Assembly: GCF_000411455.1 (NCBI RefSeq)
Contig: NZ_KE150457.1
Span: forward strand, 1,328,023 to 1,392,022
Direction: 5' to 3'
DNA length: 64,000 nucleotides
From: Microbacterium sp. oral taxon 186 str. F0373
GTDB taxonomy: Bacteria > Actinomycetota > Actinomycetes > Actinomycetales > Microbacteriaceae
In this document: positions 25,589 through 34,964 of the stretch, piece by piece
Layout: each line of letters starts with the position of its first letter
Position numbering within the stretch: position 1 is the first letter of the stretch
Notes under the pieces: model-generated
Databases searched by the model: none
Told to the model about the DNA's origin: nothing
The model's input: only the letters and a program-made list of their open reading frames with translations
Program-made: the position numbers and the translations under genes

Positions 25589-27277
25589 ATGGGTGACCTG
25601 TTCGACGGATACGGCTCGACGCTGGCTCCGCGCAAGACCGTCTCCGGCGTCGCGGCCTTCGACGAGATGTTCGCCGCGCCCGCCTCCGCCGGCGCCGCAG
25701 CGACGTCCCGTCCGGCGTACCGCGAGCTGTATCAGGCGCTCGCCAAGATGACGCAGGAGGAGCTGCGCGGACGCACCGAGTCGCTCGCCAGTTCGTACCT
25801 CGCGCAGGGCGTGACGTTCGACTTCGCCGGTGAGGAACGGCCGTTCCCGCTGGATGCCGTGCCCCGCGTGATCCGGTACGACGAGTGGTCGCACATCGAG
25901 AAGGGCGTGCAGCAGCGGGTGCGTGCCCTCGAGGCGTTCCTCGATGACGCGTACGGCCATCAGCACTGCGTGCGCGACGGCGTGCTGCCGGCAGCCCTGA
26001 TCGCCTCCAGCCAGTACTTCTACCGCCAGGCCGCCGGCATCCACTCGGCCAACGGTGTGCGCATCCAGGTGGCCGGCATCGACCTCATCCGCGACGAGAA
26101 CGGCGAGATGCGGGTCTTGGAGGACAACGTGCGGGTGCCGTCCGGCGTCAGCTACGTCATCTCCAACCGTCGGGTGATGGCCCAGACGCTCCCCGAGCTG
26201 TTCGTCTCGATGCGGGTGCGTCCCGTCGGCGACTACCCGAACAAGCTGTTGCAGGCCCTCCGCGCCTCGGCCCCGCCCGGTATCGACGATCCGAACGTCG
26301 TCGTGCTGACGCCGGGTGTGTACAACTCGGCCTATTTCGAGCACACGCTGCTGGCGCGGCTGATGGGCGTCGAGCTCGTCGAGGGCCGCGACCTGCAGTG
26401 CGTCGGCGGCAAGGTCTTCATGCGCACGACCCGTGGACCGCGCCGCGTCGACGTCATCTACCGTCGTGTGGACGACGACTTCCTCGACCCGCTGCAGTTC
26501 CGCGCCGACTCGATGCTGGGTGCTCCCGGCCTCATGCTCGCCGCGCGTCTGGGCAACGTGACCATCGCGAACGCCGTGGGCAACGGCGTCGCCGACGACA
26601 AGCTGCTCTACACGTACGTGCCCGACCTCATCCGCTACTACCTCGCGGAGGAGCCGATCCTCAAGAACGTCGACACGTGGCGGCTCGAAGAGCCGGCCGC
26701 CCTCGAAGAGGTGCTCGACCGGCTGGACGAGCTCGTCGTGAAACCGGTCGACGGCTCGGGCGGCAAGGGTCTCGTGGTGGGCCCGGATGCCTCGCCGGCG
26801 GAGTTGGAGAAGCTGCGCAAGAAGCTCATCCGCGACCCGCGCGGCTGGATCGCGCAGCCCGTCGTGATGCTCTCGACCATCCCGACGCTCGTCGAGGACG
26901 GAATGCGTCCGCGCCACGCGGACCTGCGCCCGTTCGCCGTCAACAACGGCGACGAGGTGTGGGTGCTGCCGGGAGGACTCACGCGCGTGGCGCTGCCGGA
27001 AGGCCAGCTCGTCGTCAACTCCTCGCAGGGCGGCGGGTCCAAGGACACCTGGATCGTCGGCGGCGACGCCCCGCACCGCGGTGATCGCGTCGTGCAGACC
27101 GCGGGCGGACTGGCGGGGCTGGTCGCCGATCAGGCCTCCGTCACCGAGGCGATCCCGATCATCTACGACGCGCAGGGCGAGCAGTCGCACTCGCCGCAGG
27201 ATCGTCCCCTGAGCACGCAGGAGCAGCAGGAGCAGCAGCAACAGGGACGCGATGCGCAGGAGGTGACGCCATGCTGA
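25589..27277 (+). CDS. Circularly permuted type 2 ATP-grasp protein
   Basis: A 562-residue protein of the circularly permuted ATP-grasp family. Conserved blocks visible are RVIRYDEWSHIEKGVQQRVRALE, VLEDNVRVPSGVSYVISNR, the ATP-grasp strands ELVVKPVDGSGGKGLVVGP and the closing VVNSSQGGGSKDTW. ATP-grasp enzymes join a carboxylate to an amine; here the product is unknown. The last 30 residues are Gln-rich and probably unfolded. A TAGGCT -10 box ends six bases before the ATG (leaderless). It overlaps the alpha-E gene by seven bases; the two with the transglutaminase form a conserved operon predicted to make or attach a peptide. Confidence 0.9.
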   Translation: MGDLFDGYGSTLAPRKTVSGVAAFDEMFAAPASAGAAATSRPAYRELYQALAKMTQEELRGRTESLASSYLAQGVTFDFAGEERPFPLDAVPRVIRYDEWSHIEKGVQQRVRALEAFLDDAYGHQHCVRDGVLPAALIASSQYFYRQAAGIHSANGVRIQVAGIDLIRDENGEMRVLEDNVRVPSGVSYVISNRRVMAQTLPELFVSMRVRPVGDYPNKLLQALRASAPPGIDDPNVVVLTPGVYNSAYFEHTLLARLMGVELVEGRDLQCVGGKVFMRTTRGPRRVDVIYRRVDDDFLDPLQFRADSMLGAPGLMLAARLGNVTIANAVGNGVADDKLLYTYVPDLIRYYLAEEPILKNVDTWRLEEPAALEEVLDRLDELVVKPVDGSGGKGLVVGPDASPAELEKLRKKLIRDPRGWIAQPVVMLSTIPTLVEDGMRPRHADLRPFAVNNGDEVWVLPGGLTRVALPEGQLVVNSSQGGGSKDTWIVGGDAPHRGDRVVQTAGGLAGLVADQASVTEAIPIIYDAQGEQSHSPQDRPLSTQEQQEQQQQGRDAQEVTPC

Positions 27278-28203
27278 GCCGGATCGCCGAGAGCCTGTTC
27301 TGGATCGGACGCTACATCGAGCGCAGCGACGGCACCGCTCGCATCCTCGACGTGCACCTCCAGCTGCTGCTGGAGGACCCCTGGATCGACGAGGACACCG
27401 CGTGCCGCTCGCTCATGGGCGTCATGGGTTCGGTGCCGCCGCCGCCCACCGTCGAGGTGACCCGCTCCGACGTGCTCACCAGCCTCGCCGTCGACCGCGC
27501 CAACCCGTCGAGCATCGCGTACGCCGTGCAGGCGTCCCGCGAGAACGCCCGTCGGGCGCGTGAGATCGTCTCGACGGAGCTGTGGGAGACGCTGAACACG
27601 ACCAACTCGCGGATGCCGCGGCGCCTGCACAACGAGAAGGTGCACGAGTTCTTCCAGTGGGTGCGCGAGCGCTCGGCGCTCGCCGTCGGCATCTCCGACT
27701 CTTCCACGAGCCGGGACGAGGCGTGGCAGTTCCTGACGCTGGGGCGCGCGATCGAGCGCACGGACATGACCGCACGACTTCTCGCGACGCGTGCGCTGAC
27801 CGAGGCATCCGGGCCGTCCTGGACGACGATCCTCCGCTCGTGCGGCGCCTACGAGGCGTATCTGCGCACGTACCGCGGGATGCCGAGCGCGTCCAACGCG
27901 GCCGAGTTCCTGCTGCTGGACCGGCTGTTCCCGCGCTCGATCATCTACTCGATCGCCCAGGCCGAGGCGTGCATGCGTGAGATCGACCCCGTGGCCGATC
28001 GGGTCGGCCACTCGAACACCGTGCTGCGGGCGCTGGGTCGCATCCGCAACGACCTGGAATACCGTCCCATCGGCGAGATCCTGAGCGAGCTGCCCGATCA
28101 TATGGAGCGCGTCCAGAAGGTCACGCGGGAGGCATCGGAGGCCATTCGCGGGCGCTTCTTCCCCACGCACGCCGAGCCGAGCTGGATCGGAGAGACATCA
28201 TGA
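27271..28203 (+). CDS. Alpha-E domain protein (DUF403)
   Basis: The 310-residue, mostly helical alpha-E protein begins MLSRIAESLFWIGRYIERSDGTARILDVHLQ, the family hallmark, and has a second such block at SRDEAWQFLTLGRAIERTDMTARLLATR. The repeated ExxxRxE-type helices suggest a metal or ligand site, but no activity is established. It is always seen with the circularly permuted ATP-grasp protein and often a transglutaminase, as here. It overlaps both neighbours (seven and four bases), so strict co-translation is likely. Confidence 0.92.
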   Translation: MLSRIAESLFWIGRYIERSDGTARILDVHLQLLLEDPWIDEDTACRSLMGVMGSVPPPPTVEVTRSDVLTSLAVDRANPSSIAYAVQASRENARRAREIVSTELWETLNTTNSRMPRRLHNEKVHEFFQWVRERSALAVGISDSSTSRDEAWQFLTLGRAIERTDMTARLLATRALTEASGPSWTTILRSCGAYEAYLRTYRGMPSASNAAEFLLLDRLFPRSIIYSIAQAEACMREIDPVADRVGHSNTVLRALGRIRNDLEYRPIGEILSELPDHMERVQKVTREASEAIRGRFFPTHAEPSWIGETS

Positions 28204-29045
28204 TGCGGCTGCGGATCGAGCACACCACCGGTTTCGCCTATCAGGGCGACGTGGGTGCGTCGTACAACGAGGCACGGATGCTGCCCATCTCCACCGACAG
28301 CCAGTTCGTGCTGAGTTCGCAACTGGACATCGACCCGTCGACGAGCGTCAACTACTACCTCGACTACTTCGGCACCCGCGTCGCCGCCTTCGACGTGCTC
28401 GCCGGCCACCGGTCGCTGGAGATCACCGCCCGCTCGCTCGTCGAGGTGCGCCCGCGTCCGCTCGAGTTCCCCGAGCTGAGCTGGGAGCGGCTCGCAGCCG
28501 AGAGCGCGCGCTCGATCGGCACGGTCGAGATGCTCGGACAGTCGACCCGCACGAGCCCGCATCCCGAGGTCGCCGATCTCGCCCGCGCCATCGCCGCCCG
28601 TCACGACGAACCCGCCCGCGCGGCGCTGGAGATCGCGACCGCCGTCGGCGACGCGATGGAGTACATGCACGGCATCACCGGCGTGCATTCGACCGGTGCG
28701 GAGGCGTGGACCGAGCGCAAGGGCGTTTGTCAGGACATCACCCACATCACGCTCGGGGCCCTCCGCGAAGTCGGCATCCCCGCGCGCTACGTGTCGGGGT
28801 ACCTGCATCCGCAGCCGGATGCCGAGGTCGGCGTGCCCGTGACCGGCGAGTCCCACGCGTGGGTGGAATGGTTCTCGGGCGGGTGGCAGGGGTTCGATCC
28901 GACCAACAACGCCGAGATCGGTGACCGGCACGTGCTCGTCGGCCGCGGCCGCGACTACAACGACGTCCCGCCGCTGCGGGGCGTCTACGCCGGCCCGTTC
29001 AAGAGCAACCTCCACGTGAAGGTCGCCATCACCCGGGAGGCGTGA
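28200..29045 (+). CDS. Transglutaminase-like cysteine peptidase/amide-bond enzyme
   Basis: 281 residues with an N-terminal beta domain (MMRLRIEHTTGFAYQGDVGASYNEARMLP) and a transglutaminase core. The catalytic triad is complete: Cys167 in RKGVCQDI, His209 in GESHAWVEW and Asp223 in GFDPTNN. The fold can cleave or form amide bonds. It closes the operon with the ATP-grasp and alpha-E genes; the three are predicted to act on one peptide-like product or tag. No signal peptide is seen, so the site of action is the cytoplasm. The start shares four bases with the alpha-E stop. Confidence 0.92.
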   Translation: MMRLRIEHTTGFAYQGDVGASYNEARMLPISTDSQFVLSSQLDIDPSTSVNYYLDYFGTRVAAFDVLAGHRSLEITARSLVEVRPRPLEFPELSWERLAAESARSIGTVEMLGQSTRTSPHPEVADLARAIAARHDEPARAALEIATAVGDAMEYMHGITGVHSTGAEAWTERKGVCQDITHITLGALREVGIPARYVSGYLHPQPDAEVGVPVTGESHAWVEWFSGGWQGFDPTNNAEIGDRHVLVGRGRDYNDVPPLRGVYAGPFKSNLHVKVAITREA

Positions 29046-29088
29046 GACCTCCGGAGATGACTTCGGGACGGCTGGGTAGGCTGAACCG

Positions 29089-29679
29089 GTGACGACGTGG
29101 CGCAGCTCGCAGAAAGCGGACCGTCGCGCACGCCTGCTCAGCGAGGCCGCCGCGCTCTTCGCGCGGCGCGGATTCGCCGCCGTGACCACCGTCGAGATCG
29201 GCGAAGCCGTCGGGATGAGCGGCCCGGCCCTGTACAAGCACTTCCGGAGCAAGGACGCGATCCTCGCAGAGCTGCTGCTCGATGCGAGCGAGCGGCTGCT
29301 GCAGGGAGCCCGCGAGATCGTCGGTGTCACCCCGGTGACGGATGCCGCGGCGGCGCGTGCTGCGCTGGATGAGCTCATCGCATTCCACATCGGCTTCGCG
29401 ACCGCGGCCCCCGACATCATCCGCATCCAGGACCGAGAGCTCGCCGGACTCGATGCCGAGACGAACCAGCGTGTACGCCGGCTGCAGCGCGAATACGTCC
29501 AGGACTGGGACGCGGTGCTCGCCGCGGCCGTCCCTCGCCTGAGTGCGGCCGAACGCGAAACGCGGCTGCTCGGGGTCTTCGGACTGCTCAACTCCACGCC
29601 CCACAGCGCGCCCGCCAGCGGTGAGGAGGCCGCCGGCATCCTCACCGCGATGGCGCACCGGGCCCTGGTCGAGGGGTGA
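29089..29679 (+). CDS. TetR-family regulator, probably of the leucine-catabolic genes
   Basis: 196 residues. The TetR DNA-binding domain is standard: RRARLLSEAAALFARRGFAAVTTVEIGEAVGMSGPALYKHFRSKDAILAELL (first 65 residues). The effector domain resembles regulators of acyl-CoA metabolism. TAGGCT ends six bases before the GTG start, hence leaderless. It converges on the MaoC-MCC operon, a common placement for a branched-chain acyl-CoA sensor. The acyl-CoA ligand is inferred. Confidence 0.85.
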   Translation: MTTWRSSQKADRRARLLSEAAALFARRGFAAVTTVEIGEAVGMSGPALYKHFRSKDAILAELLLDASERLLQGAREIVGVTPVTDAAAARAALDELIAFHIGFATAAPDIIRIQDRELAGLDAETNQRVRRLQREYVQDWDAVLAAAVPRLSAAERETRLLGVFGLLNSTPHSAPASGEEAAGILTAMAHRALVEG

Positions 29680-29688
29680 TCACGCCCA

Positions 29689-30180
29689 TCACGGCGCCGC
29701 GGGCAGGCACCGCATGAGGGTCGTGCGGGTTGCGGTGGCCACGACCTCGTCGCGCTGGTTGCGCATCGTGTGGGCGAACTCCACGATGCCCTGCCCCGGT
29801 CGGGACGACGACAGGCGCTTTCGGGCGATGACCGTCTCGGCGTAGAGGGTGTCGCCGACGCGCACCGGTGCCGGGAACGTCACCTGAGCGAAGCCCAGGT
29901 TCGCCACGATCGTTCCCTGCGTGAGCTGGGCGACCGAGAGGCCGACCATCGTCGACAGGGTGAACATGCTGTTGACCAGGCGCTCCCCGAACTCGGTGTC
30001 GGCCGCCCACGCGGCATCCAGGTGCAGCGACTGCGTGTTCATGGTGAGCGTCGTGAATAGCACGTTGTCGGCCTCCGTGACGGTGCGCCCGGGGGCGTGC
30101 ACGTAGAGGGCCCCCTCGACGAACTCCTCGAAGTAGAGCCCCCGCTGCTCGATCCGTGTTGGAGCGATGTCGTCGCTCAT
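29689..30180 (-). CDS. MaoC-family (R)-enoyl-CoA hydratase
   Basis: 163 residues of hotdog MaoC dehydratase type. The acidic catalytic segment is TEADNVLFTTLTMNTQSLHLD and the substrate half is VANLGFAQVTFPAPVRVGDTL. It overlaps the stop of the carboxylase alpha gene by four bases and is the third gene of mccB-mccA-maoC. A hydratase would act on methylglutaconyl-CoA, the product of the carboxylase, in leucine breakdown; assigning it there is an inference. Confidence 0.85.
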   Translation of the reverse strand: MSDDIAPTRIEQRGLYFEEFVEGALYVHAPGRTVTEADNVLFTTLTMNTQSLHLDAAWAADTEFGERLVNSMFTLSTMVGLSVAQLTQGTIVANLGFAQVTFPAPVRVGDTLYAETVIARKRLSSSRPGQGIVEFAHTMRNQRDEVVATATRTTLMRCLPAAP

Positions 30181-32159
30181 GCGTCCTCCCGCTCGATCGT
30201 GGCAACGATACTGCCGCGGGCGACCTGATCGCCGGCGGCGACCTGCAGCCGCACGGTGCCGGCGACCGTGGCGCGCAGCACGTGCTCCATCTTCATCGCC
30301 TCCACCGCCAGGATCGGCTCGTCCACCTCGACGTGGGCGCCCTCGTCGACCGCCACCACGACGACGGTTCCCGGGAGGGGGGAGGTGAGCGTGGGGGAGG
30401 CGTCGGCTGCGCGGTCCCGCCCGTGCACCGCGCGATGCGTGCGCACGTGGACCGCGTCGCCGTCAGCCTGGAGCCAGAGCTCGCCCGATCCCGACGCGAA
30501 CGCGAAGGAGCGTCCGAGACCGTCGATGACGACCGTTGCCCGTCCTCCGTCGAGGGTGACCGTGGCGGCTCGCGGTTCGCCGTCACCGACCGCGACGCGC
30601 AGAGGCGACGCCCACACCCGCACCCGCTCCCGCCGCGCAGAGGTTTCGAGGTCGAACACGCTCGGCGCCGCCGGACCGAGCCGCCACCCGTCGGCACGCG
30701 CCCAAGGTCCTGTCGGGCCGGTCGGACCGGTCGCGGTCTCGGGCTGCGCGTGCATGATGAGGGCGGCCTCCGCGAAGGTACGCTCCGAGGTCTCGGGAAA
30801 GGGCAGGTCGTCGAAGACGCGGGCGATGAGGCCCGTGTCGAGCTCGCCGGCGGCGACGTCGGGGCGTTCGAGCAGCAGTCTCAGGAAGGTGAGGTTCGTC
30901 TCGAATCCGAAGATCGCGGTCTGCTCGATGGCTCCCACGAGGCGACGCCGCGCTTCTTCGCGGTTCGGCGCCCACGCGATGATCTTCGCGAGCATCGGGT
31001 CGTAGTCGGTGGAGACGTCGAGGGCGTCCTCGAGGGAGGTGTCGACGCGGATGCCGGGACCCGAGGGGTGCACGACCCGCTCGACGCGGCCTCCGGTGGG
31101 CAGGAAGCCCGCTTGCGGATCCTCGGCGTAGACGCGCACCTCGATGGCGTGGCCGTTCAGGTGCACATCCTGCTGGCGGAACGGCAGCGGCTCGCCCGCG
31201 GCGATCTTGACCTGCAGCTCCACCAGATCGAGGCCGGTGATGAGCTCGGTGACCGGGTGTTCCACCTGCAGGCGCGTGTTCATCTCCATGAAGAAGAACT
31301 CGTCCGGCCTGTCGCCGGGAACGATGAACTCCACCGTGCCGGCGCCGACGTATCCGACGCTGCGCGCCGTCTCGCACGCGGCGGCCCCGATGCGGGCCCG
31401 CGTCGGGGCATCCAGCAGTGGAGAGGGAGCCTCCTCGACGACCTTCTGATGCCGTCGCTGCAGCGAGCACTCGCGCTCGCCGAGATGAACCACGTTGCCG
31501 TGGGTGTCGGCGAGCACCTGCACCTCGATGTGCCGGGGCGTCGTGACATACCGCTCGAGGAAGAGCGTGTCGTCGCCGAAGGAGCCGGCGGCCTCGCGTC
31601 GCGCGGCGGCGACGGCCGCCGGCAGCTGCGCCTCCTCTTCGACGACGTGCATCCCTTTGCCGCCGCCGCCCGCGGAGGGCTTGATGAGGACGGGGAGGCC
31701 GACTCCGGCAGCGCCGTCGATCAGCTCCTCGTCGGTGAGGCCGGGGCGGGCCAGGCCCGGAACCGTGGGTACGCCCCTGGCCTCTACCGTCCGCTTGGCC
31801 GAGATCTTGTCGCCCATGATCTCGATCGCCTCGGGGCTCGGGCCGATGAAGACGATGCCGGCATCCGCGCACGCGCTCGCGAACGCGGCGTTCTCGGCGA
31901 GGAAGCCGAATCCGGGGTGGATGGCCTCGGCGCCGGTCTGTCGCGCGGCATCCAGCACCCGCTCGATCGACAGATAGCTCTGAGCGGCGGGGGCGGGCCC
32001 GAGACGCACCGCTTCGTCGGCCAGGCGGACGTGCACGGCGCCGGCGTCGGCGTCGCTGAAGACAGCGACCGAGCGGATGCCGAGCCGTCGGAGGGTGCGG
32101 ATGATGCGCACGGCGATCTCGCCGCGGTTTGCGATGAGGACCTTCGTGATGGTGGTCAT
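30177..32159 (-). CDS. mccA: Methylcrotonyl-CoA carboxylase alpha (biotin carboxylase/BCCP) subunit
   Basis: 660 residues. Biotin carboxylase comes first (KVLIANRGEIAVRIIRTLRRLGI, ATP-binding KPSAGGGGKGMHVV, FMEMNTRLQVEHPVTE), then a linker, then the biotin domain with Lys623 in EAMKMEHVL. It carboxylates biotin; the beta subunit transfers CO2 to the acyl-CoA. A short Gly-Pro-Thr repeat (TGPTGPTGP) lies in the linker. The beta partner is MCC-type, so this is taken as the leucine enzyme rather than acetyl- or propionyl-CoA carboxylase. It starts four bases after mccB. Confidence 0.92.
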   Translation of the reverse strand: MTTITKVLIANRGEIAVRIIRTLRRLGIRSVAVFSDADAGAVHVRLADEAVRLGPAPAAQSYLSIERVLDAARQTGAEAIHPGFGFLAENAAFASACADAGIVFIGPSPEAIEIMGDKISAKRTVEARGVPTVPGLARPGLTDEELIDGAAGVGLPVLIKPSAGGGGKGMHVVEEEAQLPAAVAAARREAAGSFGDDTLFLERYVTTPRHIEVQVLADTHGNVVHLGERECSLQRRHQKVVEEAPSPLLDAPTRARIGAAACETARSVGYVGAGTVEFIVPGDRPDEFFFMEMNTRLQVEHPVTELITGLDLVELQVKIAAGEPLPFRQQDVHLNGHAIEVRVYAEDPQAGFLPTGGRVERVVHPSGPGIRVDTSLEDALDVSTDYDPMLAKIIAWAPNREEARRRLVGAIEQTAIFGFETNLTFLRLLLERPDVAAGELDTGLIARVFDDLPFPETSERTFAEAALIMHAQPETATGPTGPTGPWARADGWRLGPAAPSVFDLETSARRERVRVWASPLRVAVGDGEPRAATVTLDGGRATVVIDGLGRSFAFASGSGELWLQADGDAVHVRTHRAVHGRDRAADASPTLTSPLPGTVVVVAVDEGAHVEVDEPILAVEAMKMEHVLRATVAGTVRLQVAAGDQVARGSIVATIEREDA

Positions 32160-32163
32160 GCGA

Positions 32164-33729
32164 TCACATCCGGAAGACGCCGTAGCCGGCGTCGGTCATC
32201 GGAGCGCGGGAGACCACGTCGAGAGCGAGTCCGAGCACGTCGCGCGTCTGCGCGGGCTCGATCACGCCGTCGTCCCAGAGTCGGGCGGTGGAGTAGTAGG
32301 GGCTGCCCTGGCGCTCGTACTGCGCGCGGATGGGTGCCTCGAATGCCGCCTTCTCATCTTCGGTCCAGGCGGTTCCGGCGGCGCTGAGCTGCTCGCCCCG
32401 CACGGTCGAGAGCACGGATGCCGCCTGTGCGCCGCCCATGACCGATACCCGCGCCCCCGGCCACAGCCAGAGGAAGCGCGGGGAGTAGGCGCGCCCGCAC
32501 ATGGAGTAGGTCCCGGCGCCGAACGATCCGCCCACCACGACCGTGAGCTTCGGCACGCGGGCGCAGGCGACGGCGTTGACCATCTTGGCGCCGTGCTTGG
32601 CGATGCCGCCGTGCTCGTACTCGCGCCCCACCATGAAGCCCGTGATGTTCTGGAGGAACAGCAGCGGGATGCCGCGCTGGTCGCACAGCTCGATGAAGTG
32701 CGCCCCCTTCAACGCCGATTCGGCGAACAGGACGCCGTTGTTGGCGACGATGCCGACGGGGTGGCCGTGGATGTGGGCGAAGCCGGTGACGAGGGTCTCG
32801 CCGTACTCGCGCTTGAACTCGGCGAACCGGCTGCCATCGACGATCCGGGTGATGATCTCGCGCGCGTCGTAGGGCGAGGTCAGCTCGACCGGCACCACGT
32901 CGTAGAGGGTCTCGGCGTCGTGGAGGGGCGGATCGGCCGGGCCGCGGTCGTAGGGCAAGGCAGCGGGTCGCGGCAGGGTTGCGACGATGTCGCGAACGAT
33001 CTGGAGGGCGTGGTGATCGTTCTCGGCGAGATGATCGGTGACGCCCGAGATGCGGGAGTGGGTGACCCCGCCGCCGAGTTCCTCCGCGGTGACGACCTCG
33101 CCGGTCGCGGCCTTCACGAGCGGCGGCCCGCCGAGGAAGATCGTCCCCTGGTCGCGCACGATCACGGTCTCATCGCTCATCGCGGGCACGTAGGCGCCGC
33201 CCGCGGTCGAGGATCCCATCACGGCCGAGATCTGTGCGATGCCGTCGCGCGACATCCGAGCCTGGTTGAAGAAGATGCGGCCGAAGTGGTCGCGGTCGGG
33301 GAACACCTCGTCCTGGAGAGGGAGGAATGCGCCGCCGGAGTCGACGAGGTAGATGCACGGGAGGCGGTTCTCGGCGGCGACCTCCTGAGCGCGCAGGTGC
33401 TTCTTCACCGTCATCGGGTAGTACGTACCGCCTTTGACGGTGGCGTCGTTGGCGACGACCATCACGTGGCGCCCGTGGACGAGACCGATGCCGGCGATGA
33501 CCCCGGCGGCGGGGGCGTCGCCGTCATACAGACCGTGCGCGGCGAGGGGGGCGAGCTCGAGGAAAGGACTGGCCCGGTCCAGCAGCAGATCGATCCTGTC
33601 GCGAGCGAGCAGCTTGCCGCGGGCGATGTGCCGCCGGTGCGCGCTCTCGGGTCCGCCCTGCGCGGCCGTCTCGCGCGCGGCGCGCAGCGTCGCCACGAGC
33701 CCGCGGTACCCGTCCGTCGTCGTCGACAC
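32164..33729 (-). CDS. mccB: Methylcrotonyl-CoA carboxylase beta subunit
   Basis: 521 residues of carboxyltransferase. [50 protein letters not shown] and the MCC signature [24 protein letters not shown] with [15 protein letters not shown] are all present, and they distinguish methylcrotonyl- from propionyl-CoA carboxylase. GTG at 33729 is chosen because CGAGG lies five bases upstream and N-terminal homology begins with the next residues; longer readings include non-homologous sequence. It is first of the leucine-catabolic operon. No isovaleryl-CoA dehydrogenase or HMG-CoA lyase lies beside it. Confidence 0.93.
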   Translation of the reverse strand: MSTTTDGYRGLVATLRAARETAAQGGPESAHRRHIARGKLLARDRIDLLLDRASPFLELAPLAAHGLYDGDAPAAGVIAGIGLVHGRHVMVVANDATVKGGTYYPMTVKKHLRAQEVAAENRLPCIYLVDSGGAFLPLQDEVFPDRDHFGRIFFNQARMSRDGIAQISAVMGSSTAGGAYVPAMSDETVIVRDQGTIFLGGPPLVKAATGEVVTAEELGGGVTHSRISGVTDHLAENDHHALQIVRDIVATLPRPAALPYDRGPADPPLHDAETLYDVVPVELTSPYDAREIITRIVDGSRFAEFKREYGETLVTGFAHIHGHPVGIVANNGVLFAESALKGAHFIELCDQRGIPLLFLQNITGFMVGREYEHGGIAKHGAKMVNAVACARVPKLTVVVGGSFGAGTYSMCGRAYSPRFLWLWPGARVSVMGGAQAASVLSTVRGEQLSAAGTAWTEDEKAAFEAPIRAQYERQGSPYYSTARLWDDGVIEPAQTRDVLGLALDVVSRAPMTDAGYGVFRM

Positions 33730-33849
33730 GGCATCCTCGTTTCGGTTATCAAGCAGTAACCCAATCAGGAACATAGCGCCTGCGGCGGGGAATGTCCACC
33801 GTCGCGGCTGATCTGGGGTCCGTGCGCGATCGTGCGGCACAATGTTGCG

Positions 33850-34341
33850 ATGAGCACGTCCGCCGAGCAGTCGCCGTCGTACTGGTACGTGGATGACGAT
33901 GCGCGTTCGACGTCGGTCATGGAAGCCATGCGTTCCTACCGGGCCGCCGAGGTCGCGATGCGGCGAAGGACCCAGCAGTCGATGGACATGGGCGAGAACG
34001 AGCTTCTCGTCCTCCGCTTCCTCGCACGCGCGCGCCTGCGCCAAGAGGATGTGACGCCCGTCACCGTGAGCCGCTATCTCGGGATCACGTCCGCGTCCAC
34101 GACCGCCCTGCTGGACCGGCTCGAGAAGTCGGGTCACATCACGCGGACCCCCAATCCGGGTGACCGCCGCAGCGTGCTCATCCGTTCCAGTGAGAAGTCC
34201 GATGACGAGGTGCGTCACACGCTCTCAGCGATGCACGAGCGCATGATGGCCGTCGTCCGCGAGATGGACGAGGATCAGCGGGACACGGTCATCCGCTTCC
34301 TCGACGCGATGCGCGTCGCGGTCGATCACATCGACGCGTAG
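33850..34341 (+). CDS. MarR-family regulator (first of a paralogous pair)
   Basis: 163 residues with a clear MarR winged helix: [41 protein letters not shown] (about 75-115). ATG at 33850 sits six bases after CACAAT, so the message is probably leaderless; an upstream in-frame codon lies within that box. It diverges from mccB and may serve it. Its DNA-reading helix is nearly the same as that of the convergent MarR gene that overlaps its 3' end by 16 bases. Confidence 0.85.
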   Translation: MSTSAEQSPSYWYVDDDARSTSVMEAMRSYRAAEVAMRRRTQQSMDMGENELLVLRFLARARLRQEDVTPVTVSRYLGITSASTTALLDRLEKSGHITRTPNPGDRRSVLIRSSEKSDDEVRHTLSAMHERMMAVVREMDEDQRDTVIRFLDAMRVAVDHIDA

Positions 34342-34814
34342 TCGCGGGCGATCGTAGGGTCGGCGATCTCGTCGGCGGCGTCGGTCGCGGCATCCAGGAA
34401 CGAGGCCACGGCCGCGCGTCCTTCCTCGGACAGGCGGTCGATGGCTGTCGCCACGCGGTCCTCGAAGGCGTCGACAAAGGTCGCGACCTCGGCTGCCGCG
34501 CGCGCGGTCGGAGCGATGAGGATGCTGCGCCGGTCGGTGGGATGGTTGACGCGCTGAACGCTCCCGAGACGCTCCAGCCGGTCGAGGAGTGCTGTCGTCG
34601 ACGCGGAGCTGATGCCGAGGTGGCGCGAGATCTCGCTCGGCTTGACGTCGGTGCCCGCGCGGTCGCAGGCCAGAACGTACTGAAGGATGCGCAGCTCGTT
34701 CTCGCCGAGGGCGGCATGGGTGCGCACGCGCTGATGCATCTGCGCGTCGGCCGCTCTGAAACGCGCCAGGGCGTCCAGCACGGAGGTTGCGTCGGACGTG
34801 TGTGCGGTCGTCAC
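34326..34814 (-). CDS. MarR-family regulator (second of the pair)
   Basis: About 162 residues; winged helix [41 protein letters not shown]. It shares the [12 protein letters not shown] core and DRRSxLI wing with its neighbour, so the two arose by duplication and probably bind similar sites. GTG at 34814 is favoured (GGAGG eight bases upstream); a GTG three codons earlier abuts that motif. It ends convergent with the other MarR gene and its promoter region is shared with the DUF7882-like gene. Confidence 0.85.
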   Translation of the reverse strand: MTTAHTSDATSVLDALARFRAADAQMHQRVRTHAALGENELRILQYVLACDRAGTDVKPSEISRHLGISSASTTALLDRLERLGSVQRVNHPTDRRSILIAPTARAAAEVATFVDAFEDRVATAIDRLSEEGRAAVASFLDAATDAADEIADPTIARDYASM

Positions 34815-34887
34815 CTCGCTCACCTCCCAGAAGAAGTCGTCGCCGAAAAGCTACGGTGCCACCAATATAGCTCATGAATTATCTCGC

Positions 34888-34917
34888 TTGACTAACTACT
34901 TATTTGCGGAATAACCT
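34888..34917 (+). promoter_or_regulatory. Promoter in an AT-rich divergent region
   Basis: TTGACT (34888-34893), 17-18 bases, then ATAACC/TAACCT (34911-34917). On the opposite strand TATATT lies near 34865 as a possible -10 for the MarR gene. The 140-base region is unusually AT-rich for this genome and may hold a MarR operator, but no clean palindrome is seen. Confidence 0.5.
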
Positions 34918-34964
34918 TTCTCGTAACCGACCGGGCGCAACGCACCACACCGAGGGGAGTCACG

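Noticed and set aside
30156..32387. Plus-strand long frame opposite mccA
   Set aside because: The minus strand encodes an intact biotin carboxylase with Lys623; the + frame has no homology.
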